This document shows positions 50,355 to 59,669 of a stretch of 64,000 bases of DNA, piece after piece. The notes beneath the pieces are model-generated. The model saw only the letters and a program-made list of their open reading frames with translations, was not told the DNA's origin and ran no database searches. The stretch is taken from NCBI RefSeq assembly GCF_000429005.1, contig NZ_AUBA01000001.1:62001-126000 (forward strand), in the 5' to 3' direction. Position numbers and translations under genes: made by a program. Source of the stretch: Novosphingobium acidiphilum DSM 19966 (GTDB taxonomy: Bacteria; Pseudomonadota; Alphaproteobacteria; Sphingomonadales; Sphingomonadaceae). The number at the start of each line of letters is the position of its first letter. Within the stretch, counting starts at the first letter, position 1.

Positions 50355-51577
50355 TCCAGCCGTGCGCCATAGATCGCCAATAGCCGCTCAAGCCAGGCCT
50401 GCGCGGTCATGGCCAGCGACGGTGCATGGGAAAAGGCAGCCCGGCTCATCGCGGCAAGACGCCCATCATCGGCGCACAGATCGCGCAAGATCGCTGCAAA
50501 GGCCGTGATATCGCGCGGTTCGACAGTGGCCCCGGCACCGATCGCGGCCACGTCGCCGGCCAGCAGTGCGCCCGGGGGCATGACCACGGGCAGGCCGCTG
50601 GCCAGGGCCTCTATCGCAACCAGGCCGAATGGTTCGGGGTAGCGGCTGGGCATGACCAGCAACCGCGCGGCCCGTGCCAGCCGGCCGATCGCGGCGGGGG
50701 CCAAGCGCCCTGCGAAATGCGCCTCGGGGTATTGGGTGCGAAGGTCAGCCGCAAGCGAACCCTCGCCGACAATCCGGATGGGCACGCCGGCCATGCGCGC
50801 CGCCGCCAATGCCAGATCGACGCCCTTGGTTGCCTCGATCCGGCCGACGAACAGCACTTCGCGATTGCGTTCGGCGGCAATCCGCGTCGTGCTCCATGGC
50901 GCAACCGGATTGGGCACGACAGCGATTGCATCGGGCGCAATTCCGCCCCGTTCCAGCAAAGGCCGCATCGCCGGGTGAATAGCCAGAACGAGCGGACACG
51001 CATTCAACGGCATCGCGGCGCGCTGGATCGCGGCACGGCCCAGCCGCCATAGTTTGTGCAGCCGTCCGCGCCGGTCGCACCCCGACAGGCAACAGGCAAT
51101 GCCCAGCGGCACATGCGGGCAAGGGGTGCCGCTGGCGAAATCGGCAAAGGCCCCGTTGGGACAGACCAGAAAGAAATCGTGCGCCGAAATCACCAGCCGC
51201 GCGCGCACCGGGACCAGTGCGCCAAGGACGGCTGGCGACAGGATTTGCGACCAGCCATGCAGGTGATAGACGGTGCCCGGCGTATCATGGGCGATCACCG
51301 CCTGCCGGATCATGCGATGCGCGGCAGGGTTCCACCATCCGGCGGCAGCAGCTGCGATCGAGCCCCGTGCCAGCAAGCGATCCTGCCCCAACCCGATCAT
51401 GGCCACGCCCGGATGGCCCAGGCCGGCAGCAGGCGGGGCGTCGCCCGAAACGAACGTGACGCACAGACCCAGTTGCGCAAAGCCCAGCGCCGACTGTATC
51501 GCCAGCGCGCTGGCGCCGCCCAGCGGCCGGGACAGGTCGTTGATCACGACAATGCGTTCGGGCCGGGTCGCGGTCAT
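50297..51577 (-). CDS. GT4-family glycosyltransferase
   Basis: 426 residues from the ATG overlapping the pyruvyl transferase stop (ATGA). The GT-B fold is recognised by the N-terminal LSRPLGGASALAIQSALGFA loop, VLFVGRIEATKGVDLALAAA and the EX7E motif EPFGLVAIEALASGLPVVMP. A Cys-rich patch (CPNGAFADFASGTPCPHV and CCLSGCDRRG) around 150-180 may bind metal, a feature of a subset of these enzymes. Likely acts on lipid-linked polysaccharide intermediates. Sugar unknown. Confidence 0.88.
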   Translation of the reverse strand: MTATRPERIVVINDLSRPLGGASALAIQSALGFAQLGLCVTFVSGDAPPAAGLGHPGVAMIGLGQDRLLARGSIAAAAAGWWNPAAHRMIRQAVIAHDTPGTVYHLHGWSQILSPAVLGALVPVRARLVISAHDFFLVCPNGAFADFASGTPCPHVPLGIACCLSGCDRRGRLHKLWRLGRAAIQRAAMPLNACPLVLAIHPAMRPLLERGGIAPDAIAVVPNPVAPWSTTRIAAERNREVLFVGRIEATKGVDLALAAARMAGVPIRIVGEGSLAADLRTQYPEAHFAGRLAPAAIGRLARAARLLVMPSRYPEPFGLVAIEALASGLPVVMPPGALLAGDVAAIGAGATVEPRDITAFAAILRDLCADDGRLAAMSRAAFSHAPSLAMTAQAWLERLLAIYGARLDQRAIGRALPSMTARAAGG

Positions 51578-52791
51578 GGCCGGCGCGCCGCCACCGTCGC
51601 ACCGATTTGCGCAGCAAGCCGCCCGATATCGGCGCGGGTGGCAACGATCAGCCGGTCCAGTGCCGCCCGATCGACCCCGATGGCAATTGCCTTGGCGGTC
51701 AACGCGATCAGGGCGGGTGGACCGAGATCGGCGCAATCGGCAATAAACGCCTCGCGCCCGGCCAATGCGAAAAAGCTTTCCAGTTTTACATCCCATTTCA
51801 ACCCGATGGCCGGAATCGCAAAGGCATGCGCGGTGATGCAGGCGTGCATGCGATGCGCGATGATCACATCGCAGCGGGTGATAAAGCCGATCAGGTCCTG
51901 GGGTGCGGCAAAGGCCGGGGCGATCGAGACCGCGTGCGCCAGGCCATCATGCGCCAATGCGGTGCACCATTGCGCACCATGATGCGCCAGAAAGGCACGG
52001 TCTTCGGGGCTGCCATTGGTGAACAGCACGACTTTCATCCCGGCCCGGGCCAGGGCGCCAGCCGCATCACGATACCATGCGCACAGATCGATCAGGGGTG
52101 GCGCGCCGCTGGCGTGATAGCGCACGGCCAATGGCGACGTGATGCAAAGGCCGACCCGTGTGCCGTCATGGGTGTGCGGTGTCGCGTCGAAATGGCGGCC
52201 CGCCAGCAACCCGGGATCGCCGGCAAGCCCCGCCGGCGGCAGGCCATGGGGTTCGAGCAGATCGCGCCACGCCTGTTGCGACCGGGTGTCGCGCACTGTC
52301 GCGCTGAACAGCGGTGCGGCGCGCAACGCACGCACAAACAGATGCTGTCCGGCGCGCGACCATTTGCGATTGACCCCCACGGCATGGACCGCCAGCGGCA
52401 GGCCCGCACGCGCCACTTCGCCCAGCGCGCCTGCCAGTTTCATCGGAAAATTCAGATCGGTATCGGTCAGCAGATTGCCGCCGCCCACCACCACCGCATC
52501 CACGTCCGCCAGCCTGTCGCGTACATGGCGGCGCAGGCGAAACCGCACCAGCAGCGCCAGCGCAACCCGCACCGCGCGGCGCCGGGCCCACCGCGGCAAG
52601 GCTTCCAGCAGCGCGATCACCCGCCCACGCCGACTGGGGCCATGGCCGCGAAAATGCCGCCGCCCGGCCAGATCGATCGACACCACTTCGGCACCCGGCA
52701 AGGCCACGGCCAGTTCGCGCTCGAGGCATTCGCACAGCAATCCGTCACCCAGATTGGGGCTGAATTTGACATTGAGCAGCGCGATTTTCAT
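51574..52791 (-). CDS. Polysaccharide pyruvyl transferase family protein
   Basis: 405 residues. Typical features are the N-terminal NVKFSPNLGDGLLCECLERE, DAVVVGGGNLLTDTDLNFPM, VNRKWSRAGQHLFVRALRAA and C-terminal CDVIIAHRMHACITAHAFAI. These enzymes add ketal-linked pyruvate to sugars from phosphoenolpyruvate, or act as related sugar transferases. Translationally coupled to the following glycosyltransferase, so both probably decorate the same glycan. Pyruvylation itself is inferred from the family. Confidence 0.88.
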   Translation of the reverse strand: MKIALLNVKFSPNLGDGLLCECLERELAVALPGAEVVSIDLAGRRHFRGHGPSRRGRVIALLEALPRWARRRAVRVALALLVRFRLRRHVRDRLADVDAVVVGGGNLLTDTDLNFPMKLAGALGEVARAGLPLAVHAVGVNRKWSRAGQHLFVRALRAAPLFSATVRDTRSQQAWRDLLEPHGLPPAGLAGDPGLLAGRHFDATPHTHDGTRVGLCITSPLAVRYHASGAPPLIDLCAWYRDAAGALARAGMKVVLFTNGSPEDRAFLAHHGAQWCTALAHDGLAHAVSIAPAFAAPQDLIGFITRCDVIIAHRMHACITAHAFAIPAIGLKWDVKLESFFALAGREAFIADCADLGPPALIALTAKAIAIGVDRAALDRLIVATRADIGRLAAQIGATVAARRP

Positions 52792-52956
52792 CGCCTGCGC
52801 TCCGTGCCCCGGGTGAACAGCCGTGGTTCGCAGCGCAGCAGCGGGGACTTCGGTCTGGCCATGGCACCATGCTGTGCCATCGCATTGCCCGGCGGCAAGC
52901 AGGGATAGCGCCGCTTCGGCCCGGTTATGGAGGTATGGCCCGGACCGGAGGGGCGG

Positions 52957-54387
52957 CTACGGTTTCAGGCCGCCGCCCAGCACTTCATACAGCGTGACCA
53001 TGTTGGTGGCGCGCTCCAGCCGCGTGGCCACCAGCGACTGGCGCGCCGCATACGCGGTGCGCGCCGCATCGAGCGCCACCAGCCAGGTATCGACCCCGGT
53101 GCGATAGCGCGCGTCCGAGATTGCGGCGGCCTGTTCGGCTGCGACCAGATTGGCCTCTTGCGCGGCCATCTGTTCATCGATGGTACCGCGCCGGGCAAGC
53201 GCATTGGCCACATCGCTGAACGCGCCTTGCACGGCCTTTTCATAGATCGCCACGGCCGCGACCGTGCGCGCGCGTGCGGCGGCAAGGTTGCCGGCCCGGG
53301 CCCCGCCATCGAACAGCGTCTGCGTCGCGCTGCCCGACAACCCCCAGTTGAACGCGCCCGCCTGGTCGAACAACCCGCCCAGCGATCCACTGGCCAGACC
53401 GAGCAGCCCGGTCAGCGAAATCGTCGGAAAAAGTGCGGCACGCGCCGCGCCGATATTGGCATTGGCGGCGCGCAGCTGATGTTCGGCCGACAGCACATCA
53501 GGGCGGCGCAGCAGCACCGCGGAATCGAGCCCGACCGGCAACTGCGACAGCACCGCATCGCCGTTGCCCAGCGTGGTGGGCAGGTCGGCGGCGGCAACCG
53601 GTGCCCCCACCAGCAATTGCAGGGCATTGGTCGCCTGCGCCAGCGTGGTCTGATACGCGGCCACGTCGGACCGGGCGCTGGCCTGCAGGGTTTGCGCCTG
53701 CGCCACTTCAAGCGTGGTGCCAATGCCTTGTTGTTCGCGGCTGCGCGCCAGTGCCAGCGTCTGTTCGCGGCTTTGCAGCGTGCTGCGCGCCACGGTCAGC
53801 GCATCGGCCTGTGCGCCGACGGTCAGCCAGGCACTGGCGACTTGCGCAACCAGCGTGGTCTGTGCAGCCTTACGGCCTTCTTCGCTGGCCAGCCACGTTT
53901 CCAGTGCCGCCTGGCTCAGGCTGCGCACGCGGCCCCACAGATCCAGCTCGAATGCGGAGGTACCGCCCGACACACCAACGGCGTCGGCGGTGGCGCCTCC
54001 GGTGGAACTGCCATAGCCGTTGACATAGCCATTCGATCCGACCGAGCCATGATACCGGCTGATCGCGGGGGTAACGGCCACGGTCGGCAGCCGGGCGGCA
54101 TTGGCCACGCGGAATTGCGCCCGGGCAACCGCAACATTGGCGATGGTCGCGCGCAAGTCGCGATTTTGGGCAAGCGCGGTGGCGATGACGCGTTGCAGCC
54201 GCGCATCGGGAAAGAATTCGTGCCAGCCGATCGCATCGATTGCGCCATCGCCCGTTGGCAGGGCGGGATAAGCGCCGCCCTGGGGCAGCGCCACCGGCAC
54301 CGGCGCGACAGGGCGCCGATAGGCCGGTGTCATGCTGCACCCGGCCAGCAGCAGCGCGGACAGGCCGAGCATTGCGCTGCGGATCAT
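52957..54387 (-). CDS. RND efflux outer membrane lipoprotein channel (NodT/OprM family)
   Basis: 476 residues. The start overlaps the pump stop (ATGA). Lipoprotein signal with C17 after MIRSAMLGLSALLLAG. Two similar halves of the outer membrane efflux protein domain: AFELDLWGRVRSLSQAALET, DVAAYQTTLAQATNALQLLV, LRRPDVLSAEHQLRAANANI and GARAALFPTISLTGLLG are signature blocks. Forms the exit duct of the tripartite pump. Third and last gene of the operon; 165 bases without a gene separate it from the pyruvyl transferase. Confidence 0.95.
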   Translation of the reverse strand: MIRSAMLGLSALLLAGCSMTPAYRRPVAPVPVALPQGGAYPALPTGDGAIDAIGWHEFFPDARLQRVIATALAQNRDLRATIANVAVARAQFRVANAARLPTVAVTPAISRYHGSVGSNGYVNGYGSSTGGATADAVGVSGGTSAFELDLWGRVRSLSQAALETWLASEEGRKAAQTTLVAQVASAWLTVGAQADALTVARSTLQSREQTLALARSREQQGIGTTLEVAQAQTLQASARSDVAAYQTTLAQATNALQLLVGAPVAAADLPTTLGNGDAVLSQLPVGLDSAVLLRRPDVLSAEHQLRAANANIGAARAALFPTISLTGLLGLASGSLGGLFDQAGAFNWGLSGSATQTLFDGGARAGNLAAARARTVAAVAIYEKAVQGAFSDVANALARRGTIDEQMAAQEANLVAAEQAAAISDARYRTGVDTWLVALDAARTAYAARQSLVATRLERATNMVTLYEVLGGGLKP

Positions 54388-57300
54388 GCCGGTTGCTCCA
54401 CTGCGGCGCGCGGCTTTGGTTTGCGCGCAAACCGGGTTTTTACCACGATAAAGAACATCGGGACGAAGAACACCGCCAGCACGGTTGCCGAAATCATCCC
54501 GCCCAGCACCGCGGTGCCGATCGCCTGACGGCCGTTGGCACCCGCGCCGCTGGCCAGCACCAGCGGGATCACGCCCGCGACAAAGGCCACGCTGGTCATC
54601 ACGATCGGGCGAAACCGCAGGCGTGCGGCCTCGAGCGCGGCGGCCATCGGGGTCAGGCCCCGGCCCAATGCGGATTCGGCAAATTCGACGATGAGGATCG
54701 CGTTCTTGGCGGAAAGGCCGATCGTGGTCAGCAGCGCGACCTGAAAGAAGATGTCGTTGGCAAGCCCGCGCAGCGTCGCCGCGGTGACCGCGCCGATAAT
54801 CCCCAGCGGAATGACCAGCATCACCGATACCGGGACGGTCCAGCTTTCGTACAAGGCCGCCAGGCACAGAAAGATGAACAGGATCGATGCCGCAAACAGC
54901 GCCGGGGCCTGATCGGCGGCGACCTGCTGCTGATAAGAAAGACCGCTCCACGCCAGCGTGAACCCGCCGCCCAGTTGATCGGCCAGGCGGGTGATCTCGG
55001 TCATTGCCGCACCCGAGGTCACCCCGGGGCCCCCGGTGCCGACGATCTGCTGGGCGGGCAGTCCGTTGAACCGGCGCAACAGGTTTGATCCTGCAGTCCA
55101 GTGCGGCTGCGCCAGCGAGGCAAAGGGCACCATATCGCCATTCGCGCCGCGCACGTACCACTGGCCGATGGCTTCGGGTGTCATCCGGAACGCGGCATCG
55201 CCCTGCACATAGACGCGCTTGACGCGGCCGCGATCAAGGAAATCGCCGACATAGCTGCCGCCCCAGGCGCTCGACAGCGTGGCGTTGACGTCTTCGGGGT
55301 TGACCTGCAACGCGGTAATTGCGGCATCGTTCATGTCGACACGCAATTGCGGCGTGTCTTCCAGCCCGCCAAAGCGGATCTGCGACAGTTTCGGATCGGC
55401 ATTGGCACGCGCCATCAGATCCTGACGCGCCGTACCAAGTGCCTGGACACCCTGGCCGCCGGCGTCCTGCAACCACATTTCAAACCCGGCCGACGTGCCC
55501 AGACCGCGCACCGCGGGTGGGGTCAGCACCACCGCCTGACCCTGATACAGCTCGCGTAAATGCGCGTTGAGCCGCTGGGCTATGGCGGCCGCGCTGTTGA
55601 CGCCGCCGCCGCGTTCATCCCACGAACGCAACGCCATCCACCCCTGCGCCACGTTCTGGGCATTGCCGGCGGCCTGGTTGCGACCCAGACCCAGGAACAC
55701 ATGGGCAATGTTCTGCCCTTCGGTCTGGCGGATATACCGGGTAACATCTTCGGCAAAGCGGCGGGTCTGATCGATCGTCGTGCCGGCGGGCATGGTGATC
55801 GCATAGCTCAGGTTGCCCTGATCCTCTTCGGGCAGGAACCCGGTCTGCATGTGGGTATCGAGCACCAGGCTGATTGCGGCGATCCCGGCAAACACCGCAA
55901 GCCAGGGCAGGGGCCGCAAGACAAAGCGCGCCAGCCGGGTTTGAAAGGCACGCGCCGTGGCATCATAACCGCGGTTGAAGCGCGCAAAAAACCGGCGCCC
56001 GCGGCTGTCTTCGGCCGCCTGCGGGTCGCCCATCGCGCCATCGCCGTGATGCAGCAGCGTGGCGGCAAGCGCGGGGGTCAGGATCAGTGCCACCAGCACC
56101 GACAGGCCCATCGCCGATACGATGGTGATCGAAAACTGCCGATAGATCGTGCCGGTCGATCCGCCGAAGAACGCCATCGGCACGAACACCGCGGCCAGCA
56201 CCAGCGTAATGCCGATCAGCGCTGGCGTGATTTCGGTCATCGACTGGATCGTCGCCTCGCGCGCGGGCAGGTTTTCTTCGCGCATCACGCGTTCGACATT
56301 TTCCACCACGACAATGGCATCATCGACCAGCAGGCCGATCGCCAGCACCAGCCCGAACATGGTCAGCGTGTTGATGGTATAGCCCACCGCCGCCAGTATG
56401 CCGAACGTGCCGAGCAAGACCACGGGTACCGCGATCGCCGGGATCAGCGTGGCGCGCCAGTTCTGCAGGAACACGAACATCACGATCACCACCAGGACGA
56501 TCGCTTCGAGCAGGGTCTTGACCACTTCGATGATCGAAATCCGCACGAACACGCTGCTGTCGCGCGGATAGGTAATGCCATAGCCCGGGGGCAGATCGCG
56601 CGACAGATCGGCGATTTTCTGTTTGACCGCCAGCGCCGTGGTCATCGCATTGCCGCCAGACGCCAGGCTGATGCCCAGACCCACCGCCGGAAACCCGTCA
56701 AGCTGGTTGAGCGAGGTATAGCTTTCCTGCCCCAGTTCGACCCGCGCCACGTCCTTCAGCAACACGCGCGATCCATCGAGCTGGGTCTTGAGCACGACGG
56801 CGTTGAATTCATCGACCGTGGTCAGGCGCGATCGCGAGGTGATCGTGGCGTTCAGCCGTTGCGCGCCGGGCGAGGGCAACATGCCGACTTCGCCCGCCGA
56901 AATCTGCGCGTTTTGCGCAGTCAGAGCGGTAATGACATCCTGCGGCATCAATTTGACGGCCGCCAGCTTTACCGGATCGAGCCAGATGCGCATCGCATAT
57001 TGCGTGCCCCACACGTCGGCCGAACCCACGCCGTTGATACGCGAAACCGGGTCGGCGATATGCGTCGCCACATAGTCGGCAACATCGCCGATGCTGCTTT
57101 TGCCGGTGGAATCATACAACGATGCCATCAGCAGGATATCGGCCTGCGCCTTGTTGATCTGCAGCCCCTGCGCCTGCACTTGCGCGGGCAGACGGCTGGT
57201 TGCCTTGGACAGCACGTTCTGCATCTGCACTTGCGCGGTGTCGGGGTTGATCCCCTTGTTGAAAGTCGCGGTGATCGATGACGAGCCGTTGCTGCTGCTC

Positions 57301-57542
57301 GAGGTGAAATAGATCAGCCCGTCGACGCCCTTGAGCTGCTGTTCGAGGATCTGGGTCACGGTGTTTTCCACCGTGCGGGCGTCGGCACCCGGATAGCTGG
57401 CGTTGACGCTGATCGTGGGCGGGGCGATGTCGGGAAACTGTTCCACCCCCATGCTGACAATCGCGATGCCGCCGCCGATCATCACCAGGATGGCCAGCAC
57501 CCAGGCAAATATCGGCCGATCGACAAAATAGCGCGACAGCAT
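54384..57542 (-). CDS. RND efflux pump, HAE1 (AcrB/MexB) family
   Basis: Proton-driven multidrug exporter, 1052 residues, twelve helices and two large periplasmic loops. Start MLSRYFVDRPIFAWVLAILV. The proton-relay pair in helix 4 is present (GLLVDDAIVVVENVERVM), and the second-half helices show KNAILIVEFAESALGRGL and MTSVAFVAGVIPLVLASGAG. FLPEEDQGNLSYAITMPAGT follows helix 7. The length is normal. It sits between the adaptor (six bases upstream) and the channel gene. Substrates cannot be predicted. Confidence 0.96.
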   Translation of the reverse strand: MLSRYFVDRPIFAWVLAILVMIGGGIAIVSMGVEQFPDIAPPTISVNASYPGADARTVENTVTQILEQQLKGVDGLIYFTSSSSNGSSSITATFNKGINPDTAQVQMQNVLSKATSRLPAQVQAQGLQINKAQADILLMASLYDSTGKSSIGDVADYVATHIADPVSRINGVGSADVWGTQYAMRIWLDPVKLAAVKLMPQDVITALTAQNAQISAGEVGMLPSPGAQRLNATITSRSRLTTVDEFNAVVLKTQLDGSRVLLKDVARVELGQESYTSLNQLDGFPAVGLGISLASGGNAMTTALAVKQKIADLSRDLPPGYGITYPRDSSVFVRISIIEVVKTLLEAIVLVVIVMFVFLQNWRATLIPAIAVPVVLLGTFGILAAVGYTINTLTMFGLVLAIGLLVDDAIVVVENVERVMREENLPAREATIQSMTEITPALIGITLVLAAVFVPMAFFGGSTGTIYRQFSITIVSAMGLSVLVALILTPALAATLLHHGDGAMGDPQAAEDSRGRRFFARFNRGYDATARAFQTRLARFVLRPLPWLAVFAGIAAISLVLDTHMQTGFLPEEDQGNLSYAITMPAGTTIDQTRRFAEDVTRYIRQTEGQNIAHVFLGLGRNQAAGNAQNVAQGWMALRSWDERGGGVNSAAAIAQRLNAHLRELYQGQAVVLTPPAVRGLGTSAGFEMWLQDAGGQGVQALGTARQDLMARANADPKLSQIRFGGLEDTPQLRVDMNDAAITALQVNPEDVNATLSSAWGGSYVGDFLDRGRVKRVYVQGDAAFRMTPEAIGQWYVRGANGDMVPFASLAQPHWTAGSNLLRRFNGLPAQQIVGTGGPGVTSGAAMTEITRLADQLGGGFTLAWSGLSYQQQVAADQAPALFAASILFIFLCLAALYESWTVPVSVMLVIPLGIIGAVTAATLRGLANDIFFQVALLTTIGLSAKNAILIVEFAESALGRGLTPMAAALEAARLRFRPIVMTSVAFVAGVIPLVLASGAGANGRQAIGTAVLGGMISATVLAVFFVPMFFIVVKTRFARKPKPRAAVEQPA

Positions 57543-57548
57543 TGCCGG

Positions 57549-58700
57549 TTATCCGCCGATGGCAGCGGCGCTGGCGGGCACCACTTTGACATGGGTACCG
57601 GGGCGTGCGGTCAATTGACCTTCGACCACGATGCGATCGCCCTGTTTCAGCCCGGCGGTGACCAGCCAGTTGGCGCCGAACGTGGCGGCGGTGGTGACCG
57701 TGCGCGGCTCGATCACGTCGCCCCGGCCCACCACTAGCACCAGCGGATTGCCGCGCTGGTCGCGCGTGACCGCGGCCTGCGGCACCAGGATGCCGTCATG
57801 CACCAGGCCTTGCGCCAGTTGCGCCTTGACGAACAGGCCGGGCAACAGATCGCCGCGGGGATTGGGCACGGTGACGCGCAGGGTAACCGTTCCGGTCGCT
57901 TCGTTGACGTCGATATCGGCAAAATCGAGCTGGCCCGGGCTGGGCCAGCGGCTGCCATCGGACAGCACGATGCGCACCGGGGCGGATCCGGTGCTGGCCA
58001 GCGTGCCGGCTTGCAGCGCGTGGCGCAGCGCGATGAAATCGGCGCTCGATTGCTGGATGTTGATCCAGATCGGGTCAAGCCGCTGGATCTTGGCCAGGGC
58101 GTTGGTCTGTCCGGCGGTCACCAGCGCGCCGCGCGTAATGGTCGACTGGCCGATCCGGCCGCTGATCGGGGCGGTGATCCGCGTGAAATCCAGGTTGATC
58201 CGTGCCGCGTCCAGTGTGGCGCGGGCTGCGGCCACCTGTGCGCGCGACTGGGCATAGGCGGCGTCGGCATCGGCCGCATCCTGTTTGCTGATCCCGCCGC
58301 CGCTGGCCAGCGTGCGATAGCGTTCGGCCTTCAGACGATTGGCATCGACCACTGCCTCGGCATTGGCCAACGCCGCGCGCGCCTGTTGCGCGATGGCGGC
58401 AAAGGGGCGGGCATCGATCTGGTACAGCGCCTGTCCCTTTTGCACCTGGCTGCCTTCGGCAAGCAGGCGCTGGGTGACGATGCCCGTCACTTGCGGGCGC
58501 ACTTCGGCCACTTCCGAAGCCTGCGTGCGGCCGGTCAATTCGGTCATCAGCGGCACCGCGCGGGTCTGTGCGGTGATCACGCCCACCACCGGCGGCGGCG
58601 GAGGTGGTGCAGGCTGGCTGGTGCATCCGGCCAGAAGTGCCGCGGCGATGCCCACCGTCAGCGGGTGGATCGCGCGTGCAAAAAGGATCGAGCGGCGCAA
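57549..58700 (-). CDS. RND efflux periplasmic adaptor lipoprotein
   Basis: 383 residues bridging pump and channel. The only plausible start is a TTG at 58700, giving RRSILFARAIHPLTVGIAAA and lipidated C26. Membrane-fusion features are EVRPQVTGIVTQRLLAEGSQ (lipoyl half), a coiled-coil hairpin (AQQARAALANAEAVVDANRL onward), DFTRITAPISGRIGQSTITR (second half) and VLVVGRGDVIEPRTV. First gene of the operon. The TTG start and weak ribosome-binding site sit only 14 bases after a U-tract hairpin, so expression may be attenuated. Confidence 0.94.
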   Translation of the reverse strand: MRRSILFARAIHPLTVGIAAALLAGCTSQPAPPPPPPVVGVITAQTRAVPLMTELTGRTQASEVAEVRPQVTGIVTQRLLAEGSQVQKGQALYQIDARPFAAIAQQARAALANAEAVVDANRLKAERYRTLASGGGISKQDAADADAAYAQSRAQVAAARATLDAARINLDFTRITAPISGRIGQSTITRGALVTAGQTNALAKIQRLDPIWINIQQSSADFIALRHALQAGTLASTGSAPVRIVLSDGSRWPSPGQLDFADIDVNEATGTVTLRVTVPNPRGDLLPGLFVKAQLAQGLVHDGILVPQAAVTRDQRGNPLVLVVGRGDVIEPRTVTTAATFGANWLVTAGLKQGDRIVVEGQLTARPGTHVKVVPASAAAIGG

Positions 58701-58714
58701 AGTCAGGCTTTCGG

Positions 58715-58740
58715 AAAAAAAACAGGGGGCCCGGCCCCCC
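58715..58740 (-). terminator. Minus-strand intrinsic terminator or attenuator in front of the efflux operon
   Basis: On the minus strand a GGGGG-CCGGG-CCCCC hairpin is followed by TG and eight T residues. It lies downstream of the L,D-transpeptidase gene and 14 bases upstream of the adaptor start codon. It can serve as terminator of the transpeptidase transcript, as leader attenuator of the efflux operon, or both. Confidence 0.75.
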
Positions 58741-58840
58741 GGGGCGTACGCGCGGATCGATAGTCACCGAAGACGCGCGGTGCCAGTGCTTTCTTGTTCC
58801 AATGTGTGCAACAGCCTTGCCCACGCAAGACAGACCCGCC

Positions 58841-59515
58841 TCAGCGCGCGGCGAACAGCAGCCGGCCTGGCCCCAGATGATCGAGCACCGTGGCGATCTC
58901 GTTCAACCCCACTGCGAAACAGCCCTGGCTGCGCCCGATGCGGCCATAAGAATTGACAAAAGCATGATCGACGTAGCTGGCGGCGTGGATCACGATGCCG
59001 CGCACTTCGGCCTGGTCATTTTCGGGATCGAGCCCGATCAACCGGCGCGATCGGCCATGATGGCCAAAATAGGTGTCTCCGATCACGAAGCTGCCGTTGC
59101 ACGACGCTTCGGAGCCCAACCGGTTGGAAAAGCGCTGGGCCCAGCCCAGATTTTCAGGGTCCGACCCGCGCCCGTGCGCCACAAGATGGCTCGACACGAC
59201 GCGTCCGCCGACCAGATCGACAATATGCAGCCGGGCCGAACGCGAAGGCGCGGAAAAATCGACCAGCCCGATCACGCCCGGGTCGGTGATGCGCGCCGCA
59301 TGGGCATCGCGCGCAGCCAGCGCACGCGACAGCAGGTCGGGGGCACGATCGCCCGCGGCAGGATCGGTCAGCGTGGTTTCCGGGGGCAGGACGCGGTTGA
59401 TCGGCGACCAGTCGGTCGCTCCGGGCAGGATCGCGGCAAATGCGCCGCGCGGCAACAAGGCGGAGGCTGCGGTTCCGGCGATGGCGCCCAGAAACCCGCG
59501 TCTGCCGGATATCAT
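58841..59515 (-). CDS. L,D-transpeptidase-like protein (YkuD_2 family), exported
   Basis: 224 residues from the ATG giving MISGRRGFLGAIAGTAASAL, a twin-arginine-like signal; ATG 59554 would add 13 residues. The domain matches the murein L,D-transpeptidase catalytic family: LHIVDLVGGRVVSSHLVAHG, CNGSFVIGDTYFGHHGRSRR, GIVIHAASYVDHAF and the catalytic GRSQGCFAV with nucleophilic Cys and its His. Acts on periplasmic peptidoglycan cross-links or protein attachment. A strong terminator follows it at 58715-58740. Confidence 0.88.
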   Translation of the reverse strand: MISGRRGFLGAIAGTAASALLPRGAFAAILPGATDWSPINRVLPPETTLTDPAAGDRAPDLLSRALAARDAHAARITDPGVIGLVDFSAPSRSARLHIVDLVGGRVVSSHLVAHGRGSDPENLGWAQRFSNRLGSEASCNGSFVIGDTYFGHHGRSRRLIGLDPENDQAEVRGIVIHAASYVDHAFVNSYGRIGRSQGCFAVGLNEIATVLDHLGPGRLLFAAR

Positions 59516-59669
59516 CGTGGCTGACCCCGTGGTGATCGTATGGCCGGCACCCATTCGCGCCAGCGTTGAGCCGGGCCCGTACCATCACGTAGCGCGCCTG
59601 TGCCAGACCGGACCGCCACCCTTGCGATGAAACGTGCAGTCGACGCTGCAAGGCGTTGAATTGTGGTGA

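Noticed and set aside
55560..57281. 573-codon plus-strand frame opposite the RND pump
   Set aside because: His/Arg/Gln-rich shadow of a membrane protein; the pump is intact and certain.
58075..58824. Possible frameshift in the efflux adaptor start suggested by a longer overlapping frame
   Set aside because: That frame reads Arg/Gly-rich sequence; the adaptor frame alone gives a proper lipoprotein signal from TTG 58700.
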